Source: Bacteroidales bacterium (GTDB lineage Bacteria > Bacteroidota > Bacteroidia > Bacteroidales > UBA3824). From it: a DNA stretch of 64,000 bases. Each line of letters opens with the position of its first letter. The stretch's first letter is position 1. The stretch is taken from contig JAFXUC010000139.1 of NCBI GenBank assembly GCA_017535325.1, positions 1 through 64,000 of the forward strand. The letters run 5' to 3'. Positions 46,381-55,111 of this stretch are shown one piece after another. Below the pieces are notes generated by a model. That model ran no database searches, was not told the origin of the DNA, and worked only from the letters and a program-made list of their open reading frames with translations. The position numbers and the translations under genes are program-made.

Positions 46381-48714
46381 ATGTGGAACAAAATTGCAAA
46401 CTTTATCCTTAACAACAAAAAAATCATACTTATTATAATAGGTGTGATTACCGTTTTTATGGGATACAACATGAAGAATCTCCGTATGAAGTATGCAACC
46501 GCTCTTATGATGAACGAAAGCGATACGGCGTATCAGAGATTTTTGGATTTTAGAAAAACTTTCGGCGAAGACGCAAGCCTTATCGTCTGCGCTTTTGAAG
46601 ACAAGGATTTTTTGACCATCGACAAGTATCAGAACTTGTTAAAACTTCAAGACAGCCTTAAAACCGTAATCGGAGTAACAAACATTCTCTCATACACCAA
46701 CGCTATTGACTTGGCTAAGGATACTACGGAGAAAAAGTTTAAGGCTAACAAAATCTTTGACCCGCAGCCAGTTACGCAAAGTCAGTTGGACTCGTGCTTT
46801 GAGTTGGTAAAGAAGTTCAAGTTTTATGACAAGATGCTTTATACCGACAATGACTGTTACGTTTTGGCGATAACCTGCGACCCGGAAGTCATTTATTGCA
46901 AAAAGCGCGACGTTATGGTTGCTGATATTGAGAAGTTTGTCGAAAAATTTTCGGTAGAAAACAATTCGCCTTATCATATTTCGGGCTTGCCTTACACGCG
47001 CTCGCGCCTTATGATTATGGTAAGGGACGAGTTGGTGATTTTTGCGATTATCTCTTTGATAGTTGTTTCGCTGATTTTTATGATATTTTTTCGGAGCGTC
47101 AAGACCACGGCTCTTGCGGTTTTGATTGTCTTTACGGGCGTTATCTGGACAATGGCTCTGATGGCGATTTTCCAATACGAAATGACTATGATGAGCGGAA
47201 TGTTGGCACCGCTGCTTATTGTTATCGGTATTCCGAACACAATTTATCTTCTTAACAAATACCATCACGTTTACAGAGAAATCCGTGATAGAGAAAAGGC
47301 TCTGTTTGAGACAATTACGCAGGTTGGTAAAGCAACGTTTTTAACTAACCTTACCACGGCGGCAGGTTTTGCAACGTTCCTTATTACGGGCAACGAAATG
47401 TTGATGGAGTTCGGTTTGATTGCAACGTTAGGCATTATAACGATGTTTTTCTTGTCGGTTTTGATGGTGCCCTCGCTTTTCAGCCTTGTTAACCCGCCGA
47501 CGGATAAAGAGTTGAAACACCTTGATACGCAATTTGTTAACAAAATCGTAGAAAAATTTGTTTACTTGGTGGAAAACCACAGAAAAGCAATTTATGTCGG
47601 AACGGTTTGTTTGGTTGCGGTTTCGATTTTCGGCATGACGCTTTTGAGAAATGAGAGTTTTCAGGTGGACGACCTGCCCGAACACAATCAGACTTATATC
47701 GACTTGAAATATTTTGAAAAAGAGATGAACGGTATTCTGCCGCTCGAAATCTCTATCGACACCAAGAAGAAAAAAGGACTTCTTAACATCAACACGATTA
47801 AAAAAATCGAGGCGATAGAGGACAGTTTGAAATATTTCAACTGCCTTTCAAACGGTACTTCGATTGCCGACGGTCTGAAAATTATCCGCAGAGCATATTA
47901 CAACGGCAATCCTGATTATTATTCGCTGCCGATGCAGACAGAGTTGCCTTTTATCATGCCTTATTTGAAAGGCAATCAGGAGGCGGCTCAAAACAATCAG
48001 ATGGCTGGCAACTTGTTGAAATCGATGATTGATTCCACGTATTCGCGTGCAAGGATTCAAATGAGGGTTGCCGACATCGGAACAGTGAGAATGGTTGCCG
48101 TTACGGACAGCATTCAAAAGATTCTCGACCATTATTTCCCGCCGGAGAAAAACACCTGCGACATAACGGGTACGTCGGTGATTTTTGCTTTCGGTTCGTT
48201 GAAATTGATTGACAACTTGGTTCAATCGCTTGTTTTGGCGATAATTTTGATTTCGCTTTGTATGGTGGGACTGTTTTCGTCATGGAGAATGGTGTTTATT
48301 TCGGTGATTCCTAACTTTATTCCGCTGATTGTAACGGCTGCGATAATGGGATTTTGCGGAATCAGGCTGAAATCTTCAACGATTCTGGTGTTCAACATCG
48401 CCTTCGGAATTTCGGTTGACAACGCTATCCACCTGTTTACCAAATTCAGGCACGAACTTGACGCTACGAATTACGACACGCCGAAATCTGTTATCGGAGC
48501 GTTGAGGGAAACGGGCGTAAGTATCATTTACTCGGCGATAATTCTTTTGACGGGCTTTATGATATTCTGTTTCTCGCAGTTCGGCGGAACGATAGCCTTG
48601 GGACTTTTGATTGACATTACGCTGTTTGTGGCGATGTTCACAAATCTTCTGTTTTTGCCGTCAATGCTGATGAGTTTCAATATCAACTTTAAGAAAAAGG
48701 CGAAAAAAGAATAA
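46381..48714 (+). CDS. RND/MMPL-family exporter
   Basis: 777-residue inner-membrane transporter of the RND superfamily, MMPL/patched branch. Two matching halves: a TM helix (KKIILIIIGVITVFMGY), a periplasmic loop of about 180 residues, then five TM helices (about 215-360). The pattern repeats from about 400, with the second cluster at about 615-770. Sterol-sensing-like segments include LMAIFQYEMTMMSGMLAP and FGISVDNAIHLFTKFRHEL, the latter carrying the Asp typical of proton relay in this branch. Substrates of relatives include lipids and hopanoids; none can be assigned here. Coupled to the coiled-coil gene upstream and followed by a terminator. Confidence 0.88.
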   Translation: MWNKIANFILNNKKIILIIIGVITVFMGYNMKNLRMKYATALMMNESDTAYQRFLDFRKTFGEDASLIVCAFEDKDFLTIDKYQNLLKLQDSLKTVIGVTNILSYTNAIDLAKDTTEKKFKANKIFDPQPVTQSQLDSCFELVKKFKFYDKMLYTDNDCYVLAITCDPEVIYCKKRDVMVADIEKFVEKFSVENNSPYHISGLPYTRSRLMIMVRDELVIFAIISLIVVSLIFMIFFRSVKTTALAVLIVFTGVIWTMALMAIFQYEMTMMSGMLAPLLIVIGIPNTIYLLNKYHHVYREIRDREKALFETITQVGKATFLTNLTTAAGFATFLITGNEMLMEFGLIATLGIITMFFLSVLMVPSLFSLVNPPTDKELKHLDTQFVNKIVEKFVYLVENHRKAIYVGTVCLVAVSIFGMTLLRNESFQVDDLPEHNQTYIDLKYFEKEMNGILPLEISIDTKKKKGLLNINTIKKIEAIEDSLKYFNCLSNGTSIADGLKIIRRAYYNGNPDYYSLPMQTELPFIMPYLKGNQEAAQNNQMAGNLLKSMIDSTYSRARIQMRVADIGTVRMVAVTDSIQKILDHYFPPEKNTCDITGTSVIFAFGSLKLIDNLVQSLVLAIILISLCMVGLFSSWRMVFISVIPNFIPLIVTAAIMGFCGIRLKSSTILVFNIAFGISVDNAIHLFTKFRHELDATNYDTPKSVIGALRETGVSIIYSAIILLTGFMIFCFSQFGGTIALGLLIDITLFVAMFTNLLFLPSMLMSFNINFKKKAKKE

Positions 48715-48720
48715 AAAAAT

Positions 48721-48760
48721 AAAAAACGGTTGCAATTTTTTTGCAGCCGTTTTTTTTTTT
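48721..48760 (+). terminator. Terminator after the RND exporter gene
   Basis: Arms AAAACGGTTGCA and TGCAGCCGTTTT (one G-U) with a T-rich loop, then T10. Confidence 0.85.
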
Positions 48761-48773
48761 GCATTTTTCTTTC

Positions 48774-48828
48774 TACTTTTGTACTGAAAAGTTTAAGGGG
48801 TGTTTTATAAACTTGTTTTTACCCTTAG
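48774..48828 (+). promoter_or_regulatory. -7 element and leader of the carboxynorspermidine genes
   Basis: TACTTTTG at 48774-48781, 86 bases before ATG 48868; no -33 at the proper distance. The leader holds a weak inverted repeat (TAAGGGGT at 48794-48801, ACCCTTAG at 48821-48828). No known riboswitch recognised. Confidence 0.35.
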
Positions 48829-48867
48829 ACGCCTAAGTTTTAATTCTCAAATTCATGAACTAAAAAA

Positions 48868-50127
48868 ATGAGTAAAGTATTAGTTATCGGTTGCGGAGGC
48901 GTGGCAAGCGTGGCAATCGCAAAAATCTGTCAAAACGACAAAGTCTTTTCTGAAATGTGCATCGCAAGCCGCACAGTGTCAAAATGCGAGGCTATGAAAG
49001 AAAAATGGCAGCCAACAACTTCAACAAAAATTTCAACGGTGCAAATCGACGCAAACTCAAAAGAGCAAATCGTCGCTCTGATAAAGAGTTTTAAGCCGGA
49101 CGTTTTGTTGCACGTGGGAATGCCGTATCACAACATCGTTTTAATGCAGGCGTGTGCTGAAAACAAAGTACATTACATCGACACCGCAGCCTACGAACCC
49201 GAAGACACTAACGAACCCGTTTGGAGAGAGGGTTATGAAAAACGCTGCAAGGAAAAAGGTTTCGTGGCGTATTTCGACTATGCCGAACAGTGGTCATACA
49301 ACCAAAAATTCAAGGACGCAGGCGTTACGGCTCTGCTCGGAGGCGGTTTCGACCCCGGAGTAACCAACGTTTTTGTCGCATACGCAAAAAAACATTTCTT
49401 CGATACGATAGAATATGTTGACATTCTCGACTGCAACGGCGGCGACCACGGCTATCCGTTTGCGACTAACTTTAACACGGAAATCAACCTGAGGGAGGTT
49501 TCTTCGCCTGCCGATTATTACGAAAACGGCAAATGGGTCGGCGTACCCGCAATGTCGATAAAGCGCGAATACGATTTTCCGGAAGTCGGCAAAAAAGACA
49601 TGTATCTTCTTCACCACGAGGAAATTGAATCGCTGACAAAGAATTTTCCCGAAATCAAGAGAATGCGTTTTTACATGACTTTCGGCAAAAGTTACTTAAC
49701 CCACATGAAATGTCTTGAAAACGTCGGACTCTTGAACTCGACACCCGTAAAATTCGGCGAACATAAAATAATTCCGATTCAGTTTTTGAAATCCCTTATG
49801 CCCGATCCTTCGACTTTGGGCGCAAGAACTGTCGGAAAAACCAACATCGGATGTATTTTTACAGGTTATAAAGACGGCAAAAAACGCAATATTTATATTT
49901 ATAACGTTTGCGATCATCAGAAATCGTTCAAGGAAGTCGGCTCTCAGGCTATAAGTTATACGACCGGCGTTCCGGCAATGATTTCGGCGGCTCTTTTGGC
50001 AACCGGACAGTGGAAAAAAGCGGGCGTTTTCAACCTCGAAGAGTTTGACCCCGATCCGTTCATGGAAATGCTGAACGTTTACGGCCTGCCGTGGAAAGTT
50101 GACGAAAACCCCGTTTTAGTGAATTAA
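48868..50127 (+). CDS. Carboxynorspermidine/carboxyspermidine dehydrogenase
   Basis: NADPH-dependent enzyme that condenses aspartate semialdehyde with putrescine or diaminopropane in the alternative spermidine pathway. It is homologous to saccharopine dehydrogenase (Lys1 type). The 419 residues open with the Rossmann motif VLVIGCGGVASVAIAKI. They also hold DVLLHVGMPYHNIVLMQAC, YIDTAAYEPEDTN and ALLGGGFDPGVTNVFVAYA, all distinctive of this clade. The next gene, 3 bases on, is the matching decarboxylase, which separates it from true saccharopine dehydrogenases. Confidence 0.92.
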   Translation: MSKVLVIGCGGVASVAIAKICQNDKVFSEMCIASRTVSKCEAMKEKWQPTTSTKISTVQIDANSKEQIVALIKSFKPDVLLHVGMPYHNIVLMQACAENKVHYIDTAAYEPEDTNEPVWREGYEKRCKEKGFVAYFDYAEQWSYNQKFKDAGVTALLGGGFDPGVTNVFVAYAKKHFFDTIEYVDILDCNGGDHGYPFATNFNTEINLREVSSPADYYENGKWVGVPAMSIKREYDFPEVGKKDMYLLHHEEIESLTKNFPEIKRMRFYMTFGKSYLTHMKCLENVGLLNSTPVKFGEHKIIPIQFLKSLMPDPSTLGARTVGKTNIGCIFTGYKDGKKRNIYIYNVCDHQKSFKEVGSQAISYTTGVPAMISAALLATGQWKKAGVFNLEEFDPDPFMEMLNVYGLPWKVDENPVLVN

Positions 50128-50130
50128 AAT

Positions 50131-51279
50131 ATGAAACCTCATTTCATATCAAACGAAACTTTAAACGTATTGAAAGGTCTGCCGACGCCGTCGTTTGTGA
50201 TTGACGAAGGCAGACTTTTGTCTAATCTTAAAGTTTTAAACAACATAGAGAAACTCTCTGGTTGTAAGATACTTCTTGCTCAGAAATGTTTTTCGACTTA
50301 CCGTCTTTATCCGTTAATCGGACAGTATCTTTCTGGCACGGTGGCGAGCGGACTTTTTGAGGCGCGTTTGGCGGCGGAAGAAATGCCCGGAAAAGAAAAC
50401 CATGTTTTTGCGCCGGCTTTCAAGGCGGAAGATATTGAAGAACTTGACTCGATGTGCGGTCATATAGTTTTCAACTCTTGGAACCAGTTTTTTCTTCATT
50501 CGTCAAAATGCAAAAACGCCAGTCTCGGCATTAGAATCAATCCTGAGTTCAGTACGCAGAATCATGCGATTTACGACCCGTGTTCTTACGGTTCGAGGCT
50601 CGGAATACGGCTTTGTGATATGCCTAAGGAGTTGCCGGAAAGGGTAGAGGGCTTTCATTTTCATACGCTTTGCGAGCAGGGTTTTGAAGATTTGGAGAGG
50701 ACTTTCAAAGAAGTGGAAAAAAAGTTTTCCAAGTATTTCCCGAAATTAAAGTGGCTCAATCTTGGCGGCGGACATTACATCACGCACGAGGATTACAACG
50801 TAGAAGGTCTTATAAACCTTTTGAAATATATCCGCGAAAAATACGGTTTGCAGACTTATCTCGAACCCGGCGAAGGCGTGGTCTTGAACAGCGGATATTT
50901 GGTTTCAACCGTTATGGACAAGGTAAAAAACGGCTTGGAGATTCTTATTCTTGACGCAAGTGCGGCGTGTCATTGTCCTGATGTGATAGAAATGCCGTTT
51001 TTGCCGCCGGTTTTTGAGACGGCGGAAAACGGACAGTTTCTTTACAGGCTTTCGTCGATGACGTGTCTTGCGGGCGATGTTTTCGGCGATTATAACTTTT
51101 TGAGAGAAAAATCTGTCGGCGACAAAGTCATTTTTGAGGACATGGCATTGTACACGATGGTCAAGACAAATACTTTCAACGGTATGCCGCTGCCTGAGAT
51201 TTTTTTACTCACGTCAGACAATCAGATAAAAAGTATAAAAAAGTTCGGGTACGAAGATTTTAAGATGAGGTTAGGGTAG
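50131..51279 (+). CDS. nspC: Carboxynorspermidine/carboxyspermidine decarboxylase
   Basis: PLP decarboxylase that yields spermidine or norspermidine from the product of the previous enzyme. 382 residues of the alanine racemase/group IV fold. Landmarks: TPSFVIDEGRLLSNL near 19-33, PLP Lys K52 in LLAQKCFSTYRLYPL, IRINPEFSTQNHAIYDPC (in two strands), SRLGI, GFHFHTLCEQ, and LNLGGGHYITHEDYN. Active-site Cys lies in LDASAACHCPDV, and GDVFGDYNF binds the substrate. The pair with the upstream dehydrogenase (3-base gap) makes the pathway call firm. Which amine is made cannot be seen. Confidence 0.94.
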   Translation: MKPHFISNETLNVLKGLPTPSFVIDEGRLLSNLKVLNNIEKLSGCKILLAQKCFSTYRLYPLIGQYLSGTVASGLFEARLAAEEMPGKENHVFAPAFKAEDIEELDSMCGHIVFNSWNQFFLHSSKCKNASLGIRINPEFSTQNHAIYDPCSYGSRLGIRLCDMPKELPERVEGFHFHTLCEQGFEDLERTFKEVEKKFSKYFPKLKWLNLGGGHYITHEDYNVEGLINLLKYIREKYGLQTYLEPGEGVVLNSGYLVSTVMDKVKNGLEILILDASAACHCPDVIEMPFLPPVFETAENGQFLYRLSSMTCLAGDVFGDYNFLREKSVGDKVIFEDMALYTMVKTNTFNGMPLPEIFLLTSDNQIKSIKKFGYEDFKMRLG

Positions 51280-51309
51280 GAGAGAAGGTAATTAAAGATT
51301 TTGATGACC

Positions 51310-52458
51310 ATGAATAAAGCATACTTTACGGGAATGAAACTTGTTTTTTTGTTTCTGCTGTTTTTTGCTGTGTTGAGAGTTTCGGCGCAGGACAATATTA
51401 CTTTGCCGTCTTCTGACTGGGAAAAAGTTGATAACGGCGACGGAACTTTTACCGTTAAATACAAAGGCAACAAGTACGTCAGAAATGTAAGAGTAGTTGT
51501 CCTTCCTCAGACTGTTACGTTAAGTCCCGAAACATTGACTTTGGAAGTTGGTGAAACCGAGGAGTTGACTCCCGAATTTTATCCTGATTTTGAAAATGTT
51601 GACAAACGTGTAACATGGGAATCAAACAAAACTTCTGTCGCAACAGTTGATGAAAGCGGCATAGTAACGGCAGTTTCACCCGGAACAGCAACGATTACTG
51701 TCAAGACCGTGGTAAATGAAAAAACGGCGGAAATAACGGTAACAGTTCCAGTTCCGTCTTTTTCTGTTTCTGCAACGAAAAAAGTTGTGTTCAGTAAAGG
51801 AAACCTCCAATATCATTGTAAAAATCGGACATGGCGTTTTGCCGAGCATCAATCCGACATTATTAGTGAAGGTAATAGTGATATATCGGAAACTTATGAC
51901 GGATGGATTGATCTTTTCGGTTGGGGTTCTGGTAATAATCCTATTAATGTGAGTATGGATGATACCGATTATCCAAGTTTTATTGATTGGAATCCAAATA
52001 TTGGCGACGGTTTTACATGGCAGACATTGAGCAGTAGTGAATGGAATTATTTACTTAACACGCGTACAACTGCAAGCGGCATACGATATGCCAAAGTACA
52101 ACAAGGTCAGAATGGATTGTTGATTTTACCGGATTCATGGAATTCGTCTGTGTATAGTTTTCAAAAAACTAATACTGAAGATGCTTCTTATGAATGGATA
52201 AATGCTACAGATTGGGAGAAGTTGGAGTCTTCGGGTGCGATATTTTTGCCTGTGGGTATGAATCGCGACGGAACAAGTACGGCTGTTGTCGGTATTTTTA
52301 CCGGTCAGTATTGGACATCAACACCTAACGGTTCTTCTGAAGCGTATTATTTATTTTTTTATTATGATAATTGGATGGGAGAAAGAGGTAGTCTTGATTT
52401 ATCAACAGATAATCGTCATTATGGAAAATATGTCCGTCTTGTACGCGAGGCGGAATAG
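51310..52458 (+). CDS. Exported BIG2 Ig-like / FISUMP-type protein
   Basis: 382 residues from ATG 51310 (51304 is also possible). Signal peptide (MKLVFLFLLFFAVLRVSAQ within 9-27), a short domain with WEKVDNGDGTFTVKYKGNKY, then a BIG2 bacterial Ig fold about 70-150 (LSPETLTLEVGETEEL, TWESNKTSVATVDESG, VSPGTATITVKT). The C-terminal 220 residues resemble the repeats of Bacteroidota and Fibrobacter secreted proteins called FISUMP (FSKGNLQYHCKN, SSSEWNYLL, GQYWTSTPNGSSEAYY, YGKYVRLVRE). No T9SS sorting domain. The C-terminal half is more AT-rich than the first half. Role unknown; likely surface or periplasm. Confidence 0.78.
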   Translation: MNKAYFTGMKLVFLFLLFFAVLRVSAQDNITLPSSDWEKVDNGDGTFTVKYKGNKYVRNVRVVVLPQTVTLSPETLTLEVGETEELTPEFYPDFENVDKRVTWESNKTSVATVDESGIVTAVSPGTATITVKTVVNEKTAEITVTVPVPSFSVSATKKVVFSKGNLQYHCKNRTWRFAEHQSDIISEGNSDISETYDGWIDLFGWGSGNNPINVSMDDTDYPSFIDWNPNIGDGFTWQTLSSSEWNYLLNTRTTASGIRYAKVQQGQNGLLILPDSWNSSVYSFQKTNTEDASYEWINATDWEKLESSGAIFLPVGMNRDGTSTAVVGIFTGQYWTSTPNGSSEAYYLFFYYDNWMGERGSLDLSTDNRHYGKYVRLVREAE

Positions 52459-52472
52459 CCGCAAAATTTTTG

Positions 52473-52504
52473 TTTGTTTTTTTTAGAAAATTGTTTTAAT
52501 TTTG
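52473..52504 (+). promoter_or_regulatory. Promoter of aroB
   Basis: Full consensus: TTTG at 52473-52476, a 20-base spacer, TAATTTTG at 52497-52504. The ATG at 52523 lies 19 bases past the -7 box. Confidence 0.78.
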
Positions 52505-52522
52505 CGGCATAACATTATTAAT

Positions 52523-53578
52523 ATGAATTTACCTGAAAACGTAGTCTGCACTTTGAACGCTGACGGAGAATTAAGAAAAATTACGGAAAATTTTGCCGGA
52601 AAGGTTTTTGTCTTAACCGACGAAAACACCGTAAAATATTGTTTAGACAAACTGCCCGTACTAAAAGAAATTCAAGCAGTTGTAATAACAATAAAAAGCG
52701 GCGAACAATATAAAAACATTTCAACGCTTCAAGAAATCTGGACTCAGATGGGCGAAAACCACGGCGACAGAAAAAGTCTTTTCGTAAATCTCGGCGGCGG
52801 CGTTATAGGCGACATGGGCGGACTTGCGGCATCGCTTTTTAAACGCGGAATCAAATTCGTTAACATTCCGACAACGCTTTTGTCGCAGGTGGACGCTTCG
52901 TGCGGCGGCAAACTCGCAGTAGATTTCAACAACCTTAAAAACGAAATCGGACTTTTCAGAAACCCCGACAAGGTAATCATCAGCACAGAATTTCTTAAAA
53001 CCCTCGATGCCAATCAGTTGAAATCGGGAATGGCGGAAATGATAAAACACGCGCTTCTCTACAACGAGGATTATTTCGACAGACTTTGCGAATTTGACCC
53101 GCAAAAACCTGATTATGAACTTCTCAGCCGTCTTATTGAAACTTCGGTTATGATAAAAAACGAATTTGTTTCAAAAGACCCGACAGAAAAGGGAATCAGA
53201 AAAATGCTGAACCTCGGACACACAATCGGTCATGCGATAGAAAGTTATTCTTTTGAAACCGAAAAGCCGCTTCTTCACGGCGAGGCTGTTGCTGCGGGAC
53301 TTGTCTGCGAACTCTACCTCAGCAACAATTATTTGGACTTTTCGCACAAAAAACTTATGAAAGTAACGCGGCTGATCAACGATTTGTTTCCGCCGTTTCT
53401 TTTTAAGTTCGACAAATACGAGCATCTTTATTCTCTGATGACTTTTGACAAGAAAAATTCGGGCGGAAACATCAATTTTTCGCTCGTCAAGAATTTCGGC
53501 GTTTACGAAATTGACTGTCATTGCAAAAAAGAGGACGTTTTTCAGGCTTTATCGTTTTACAACCAAATTAATATTTAA
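52523..53578 (+). CDS. aroB: 3-dehydroquinate synthase
   Basis: Second step of the shikimate pathway: DAHP to 3-dehydroquinate, using NAD and a divalent metal. From ATG 52523 (MNLPENVVCTLNADGEL) it has 351 residues. The TTG at 52502 is inside the -7 box and was rejected. Landmarks: KSGEQYKN, NLGGGVIGDMGGLAAS, FVNIPTTLLSQVDASCGGKLAVDF (as strand and helix), metal ligands in GMAEMIKHALLY (Glu), LNLGHTIGHAIESY (His) and LLHGEAVAAGL (His). All catalytic elements are present. The small membrane protein gene follows 8 bases later and is probably co-transcribed. Confidence 0.96.
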   Translation: MNLPENVVCTLNADGELRKITENFAGKVFVLTDENTVKYCLDKLPVLKEIQAVVITIKSGEQYKNISTLQEIWTQMGENHGDRKSLFVNLGGGVIGDMGGLAASLFKRGIKFVNIPTTLLSQVDASCGGKLAVDFNNLKNEIGLFRNPDKVIISTEFLKTLDANQLKSGMAEMIKHALLYNEDYFDRLCEFDPQKPDYELLSRLIETSVMIKNEFVSKDPTEKGIRKMLNLGHTIGHAIESYSFETEKPLLHGEAVAAGLVCELYLSNNYLDFSHKKLMKVTRLINDLFPPFLFKFDKYEHLYSLMTFDKKNSGGNINFSLVKNFGVYEIDCHCKKEDVFQALSFYNQINI

Positions 53579-53586
53579 TAAAGAGA

Positions 53587-54060
53587 ATGTTTATAGACAA
53601 CACGGTAAGTATGTCAAAATGGATGTTTGCTGAAATTTTGGCTTTTGTTTTAGGAATAGCGTTTGTAGTTTATTCAAATTTTAATCCGGGACTGTTTGCG
53701 CTGATTGCCGGTGCGGTGTGTTTTGCGGTGTTTGTTTTGCTGCTTTATATTTGTCCGTCGTACTTTTATTTCAACGACGAAATCTCTGGCAAAGACATGA
53801 TTGAAATCCGCAGCACTCAGGCGTTTCCTTTTTTCAGGAAGTACCGTCAGCACGGAATCTTGAAAAAGACAATTCAAAGTTATAAGATAACCGAAAGTTT
53901 TTTCGGCTTGCAGAAAATGTTGTCGATAACAATAAAGGGCGTTGACCCGCAGACTAAAAAGTCAGTTGAGAAAACGATTGACTCACTTAATATTTCGATT
54001 CTTAAAAAGCAGAAAATCGAGGAGTTGGAGAAGACTTTGCAAAAATATGTTCGGCATTAA
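53587..54060 (+). CDS. Small membrane protein of unknown function
   Basis: 157 residues with two adjacent TM helices (MFAEILAFVLGIAFVVY near 13-29, LFALIAGAVCFAVFVLLLY near 36-54). A cytoplasmic PH-like or beta-rich domain follows (YFYFNDEISGKDMIEIRS, then YKITESFFGLQKMLSITIKG) with a C-terminal helix (LKKQKIEELEKTLQKYV). The layout resembles bacterial PH-domain membrane proteins but I cannot name the family. Start could also be the ATG at 53611. It lies 8 bases after aroB; no link to aromatic synthesis is evident. Confidence 0.7.
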   Translation: MFIDNTVSMSKWMFAEILAFVLGIAFVVYSNFNPGLFALIAGAVCFAVFVLLLYICPSYFYFNDEISGKDMIEIRSTQAFPFFRKYRQHGILKKTIQSYKITESFFGLQKMLSITIKGVDPQTKKSVEKTIDSLNISILKKQKIEELEKTLQKYVRH

Positions 54061-54065
54061 TTTTG
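54036..54065 (+). promoter_or_regulatory. Possible promoter of the LRR gene
   Basis: TTTG at 54036-54039, an 18-base spacer, TAATTTTG at 54058-54065, overlapping the end of the upstream gene. The spacer is 2 bases shorter than in the other promoters here. Confidence 0.5.
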
Positions 54066-54104
54066 TATTTTCCGCTTTTGAAACTATTTAATACTTGAAA
54101 CAAC

Positions 54105-55031
54105 ATGAGAAAATTAATTTTATTGGCGGCTGTTTTTTTTGCCGCTTGTTGCGCGGCGTTTTCGCAAAAGGTTTACACCTCTGTCAGTGATGCTTTGAAC
54201 AATCCTTCTGATGTTACTGTTTTGGATTTGAGCGGTCAGGGTCTGACGGAGATTCCCTCTGATTTCAGCGCGTTGACAAATTTGGAGGTGATTTATTTGC
54301 AGAACAACCAACTTACTGCTTTTCCCGAAGTACTTTGTTCTCTTACGGGACTTCAAATGATTTATGCTGACGGTAATAAAATTGCGACGATACCTTCAAA
54401 AATTTCAGATTTGAAAAAATTAAAGGTTCTCTCTTTGGGCGGCAATCATTTGACGGAGTTTCCAAAGACGGTTGCAGAGTTGGACAAGTTGGAATATCTT
54501 AACCTTGCCGCAAATCTTATACCTAATGTAGAACCTGAGATAACCGGACTTAACAACTTGGTTGAGTTGGACTTGTCTTACAACAAAATTACTGCATTGC
54601 CTGCTCAGTTCGGAACTTTTCCATCACTTGAAGTGCTACTTCTTTCGGGCAACAAAATCTCAACTTTGCAAAGTCTTGCGGGCTTGAAAAAAATTGCGAT
54701 TCTGTATTTGGATGAATGTCCTTTGAAGGCTATGGAGCCTGTTGTATTTACGCTTGTTACTCTTAAAAGACTTTCGATGTCGCAGTGCGGCATTTCTGTA
54801 ATTCCCGCTGAGATTACCAAAATGACACGTCTTACGCATTTATTGCTCAACGGAAACAATATCTCCGTAATGCCGAAAGCGTTGTTTTCGCTGAGCGGAT
54901 TGCAGGAACTTAGTCTTGCTTCAAACGTTATTAAAGAACTTCCCGAAGATGTCTGCAAACTCAAATCTCTTGTGGATTTGAATCTTTGCAACAACCGTAT
55001 TGACGAAGTGCCGATTTGTGTCAGCAGATGA
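54105..55031 (+). CDS. Exported leucine-rich repeat protein
   Basis: 308 residues: signal peptide (MRKLILLAAVFFAACCAAFSQ), then about eleven LRRs of 22-24 residues. The pattern is PxxxxxLxxLxxLxLxxNxI (for example LTNLEVIYLQNNQLTAFP, LSGLQELSLASNVIKELP). This is a binding scaffold, on the surface or in the periplasm; the partner is unknown. The frame ends abruptly after DEVPICVSR with TGA at 55029. An overlapping frame (ATG 55028) continues with LKSIGLSGMGVQMF, which fits the next LRR, and runs to 55111. So the gene is probably frameshifted near its end, or the last segment is separately started (see 55028-55111). Confidence 0.85.
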   Translation: MRKLILLAAVFFAACCAAFSQKVYTSVSDALNNPSDVTVLDLSGQGLTEIPSDFSALTNLEVIYLQNNQLTAFPEVLCSLTGLQMIYADGNKIATIPSKISDLKKLKVLSLGGNHLTEFPKTVAELDKLEYLNLAANLIPNVEPEITGLNNLVELDLSYNKITALPAQFGTFPSLEVLLLSGNKISTLQSLAGLKKIAILYLDECPLKAMEPVVFTLVTLKRLSMSQCGISVIPAEITKMTRLTHLLLNGNNISVMPKALFSLSGLQELSLASNVIKELPEDVCKLKSLVDLNLCNNRIDEVPICVSR

Positions 55032-55111
55032 CGTTGAAATCTATCGGACTTTCCGGTATGGGTGTCCAGATGTTCAATACTGCCGCCAATGATTATAAGG
55101 TTGCGTATTAG
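55028..55111 (+). other. Probable out-of-frame C-terminal tail of the LRR gene
   Basis: A 27-residue frame starting at ATG 55028 inside the LRR stop (ATGA) and ending at TAG 55109-55111. It reads MTLKSIGLSGMGVQMF and then NTAANDYKVAY. The first half has LRR spacing and would follow the last in-frame repeat. Its stop overlaps the stop of the convergent VTT gene, which suggests the original gene ended here. Confidence 0.55.

Noticed and set aside
51780-52440. Horizontal transfer of the C-terminal half of the BIG2/FISUMP-like gene, based on its higher AT content
   Set aside because: The shift is modest and secreted repeat domains often vary in composition; no mobile element or repeat flanks it.
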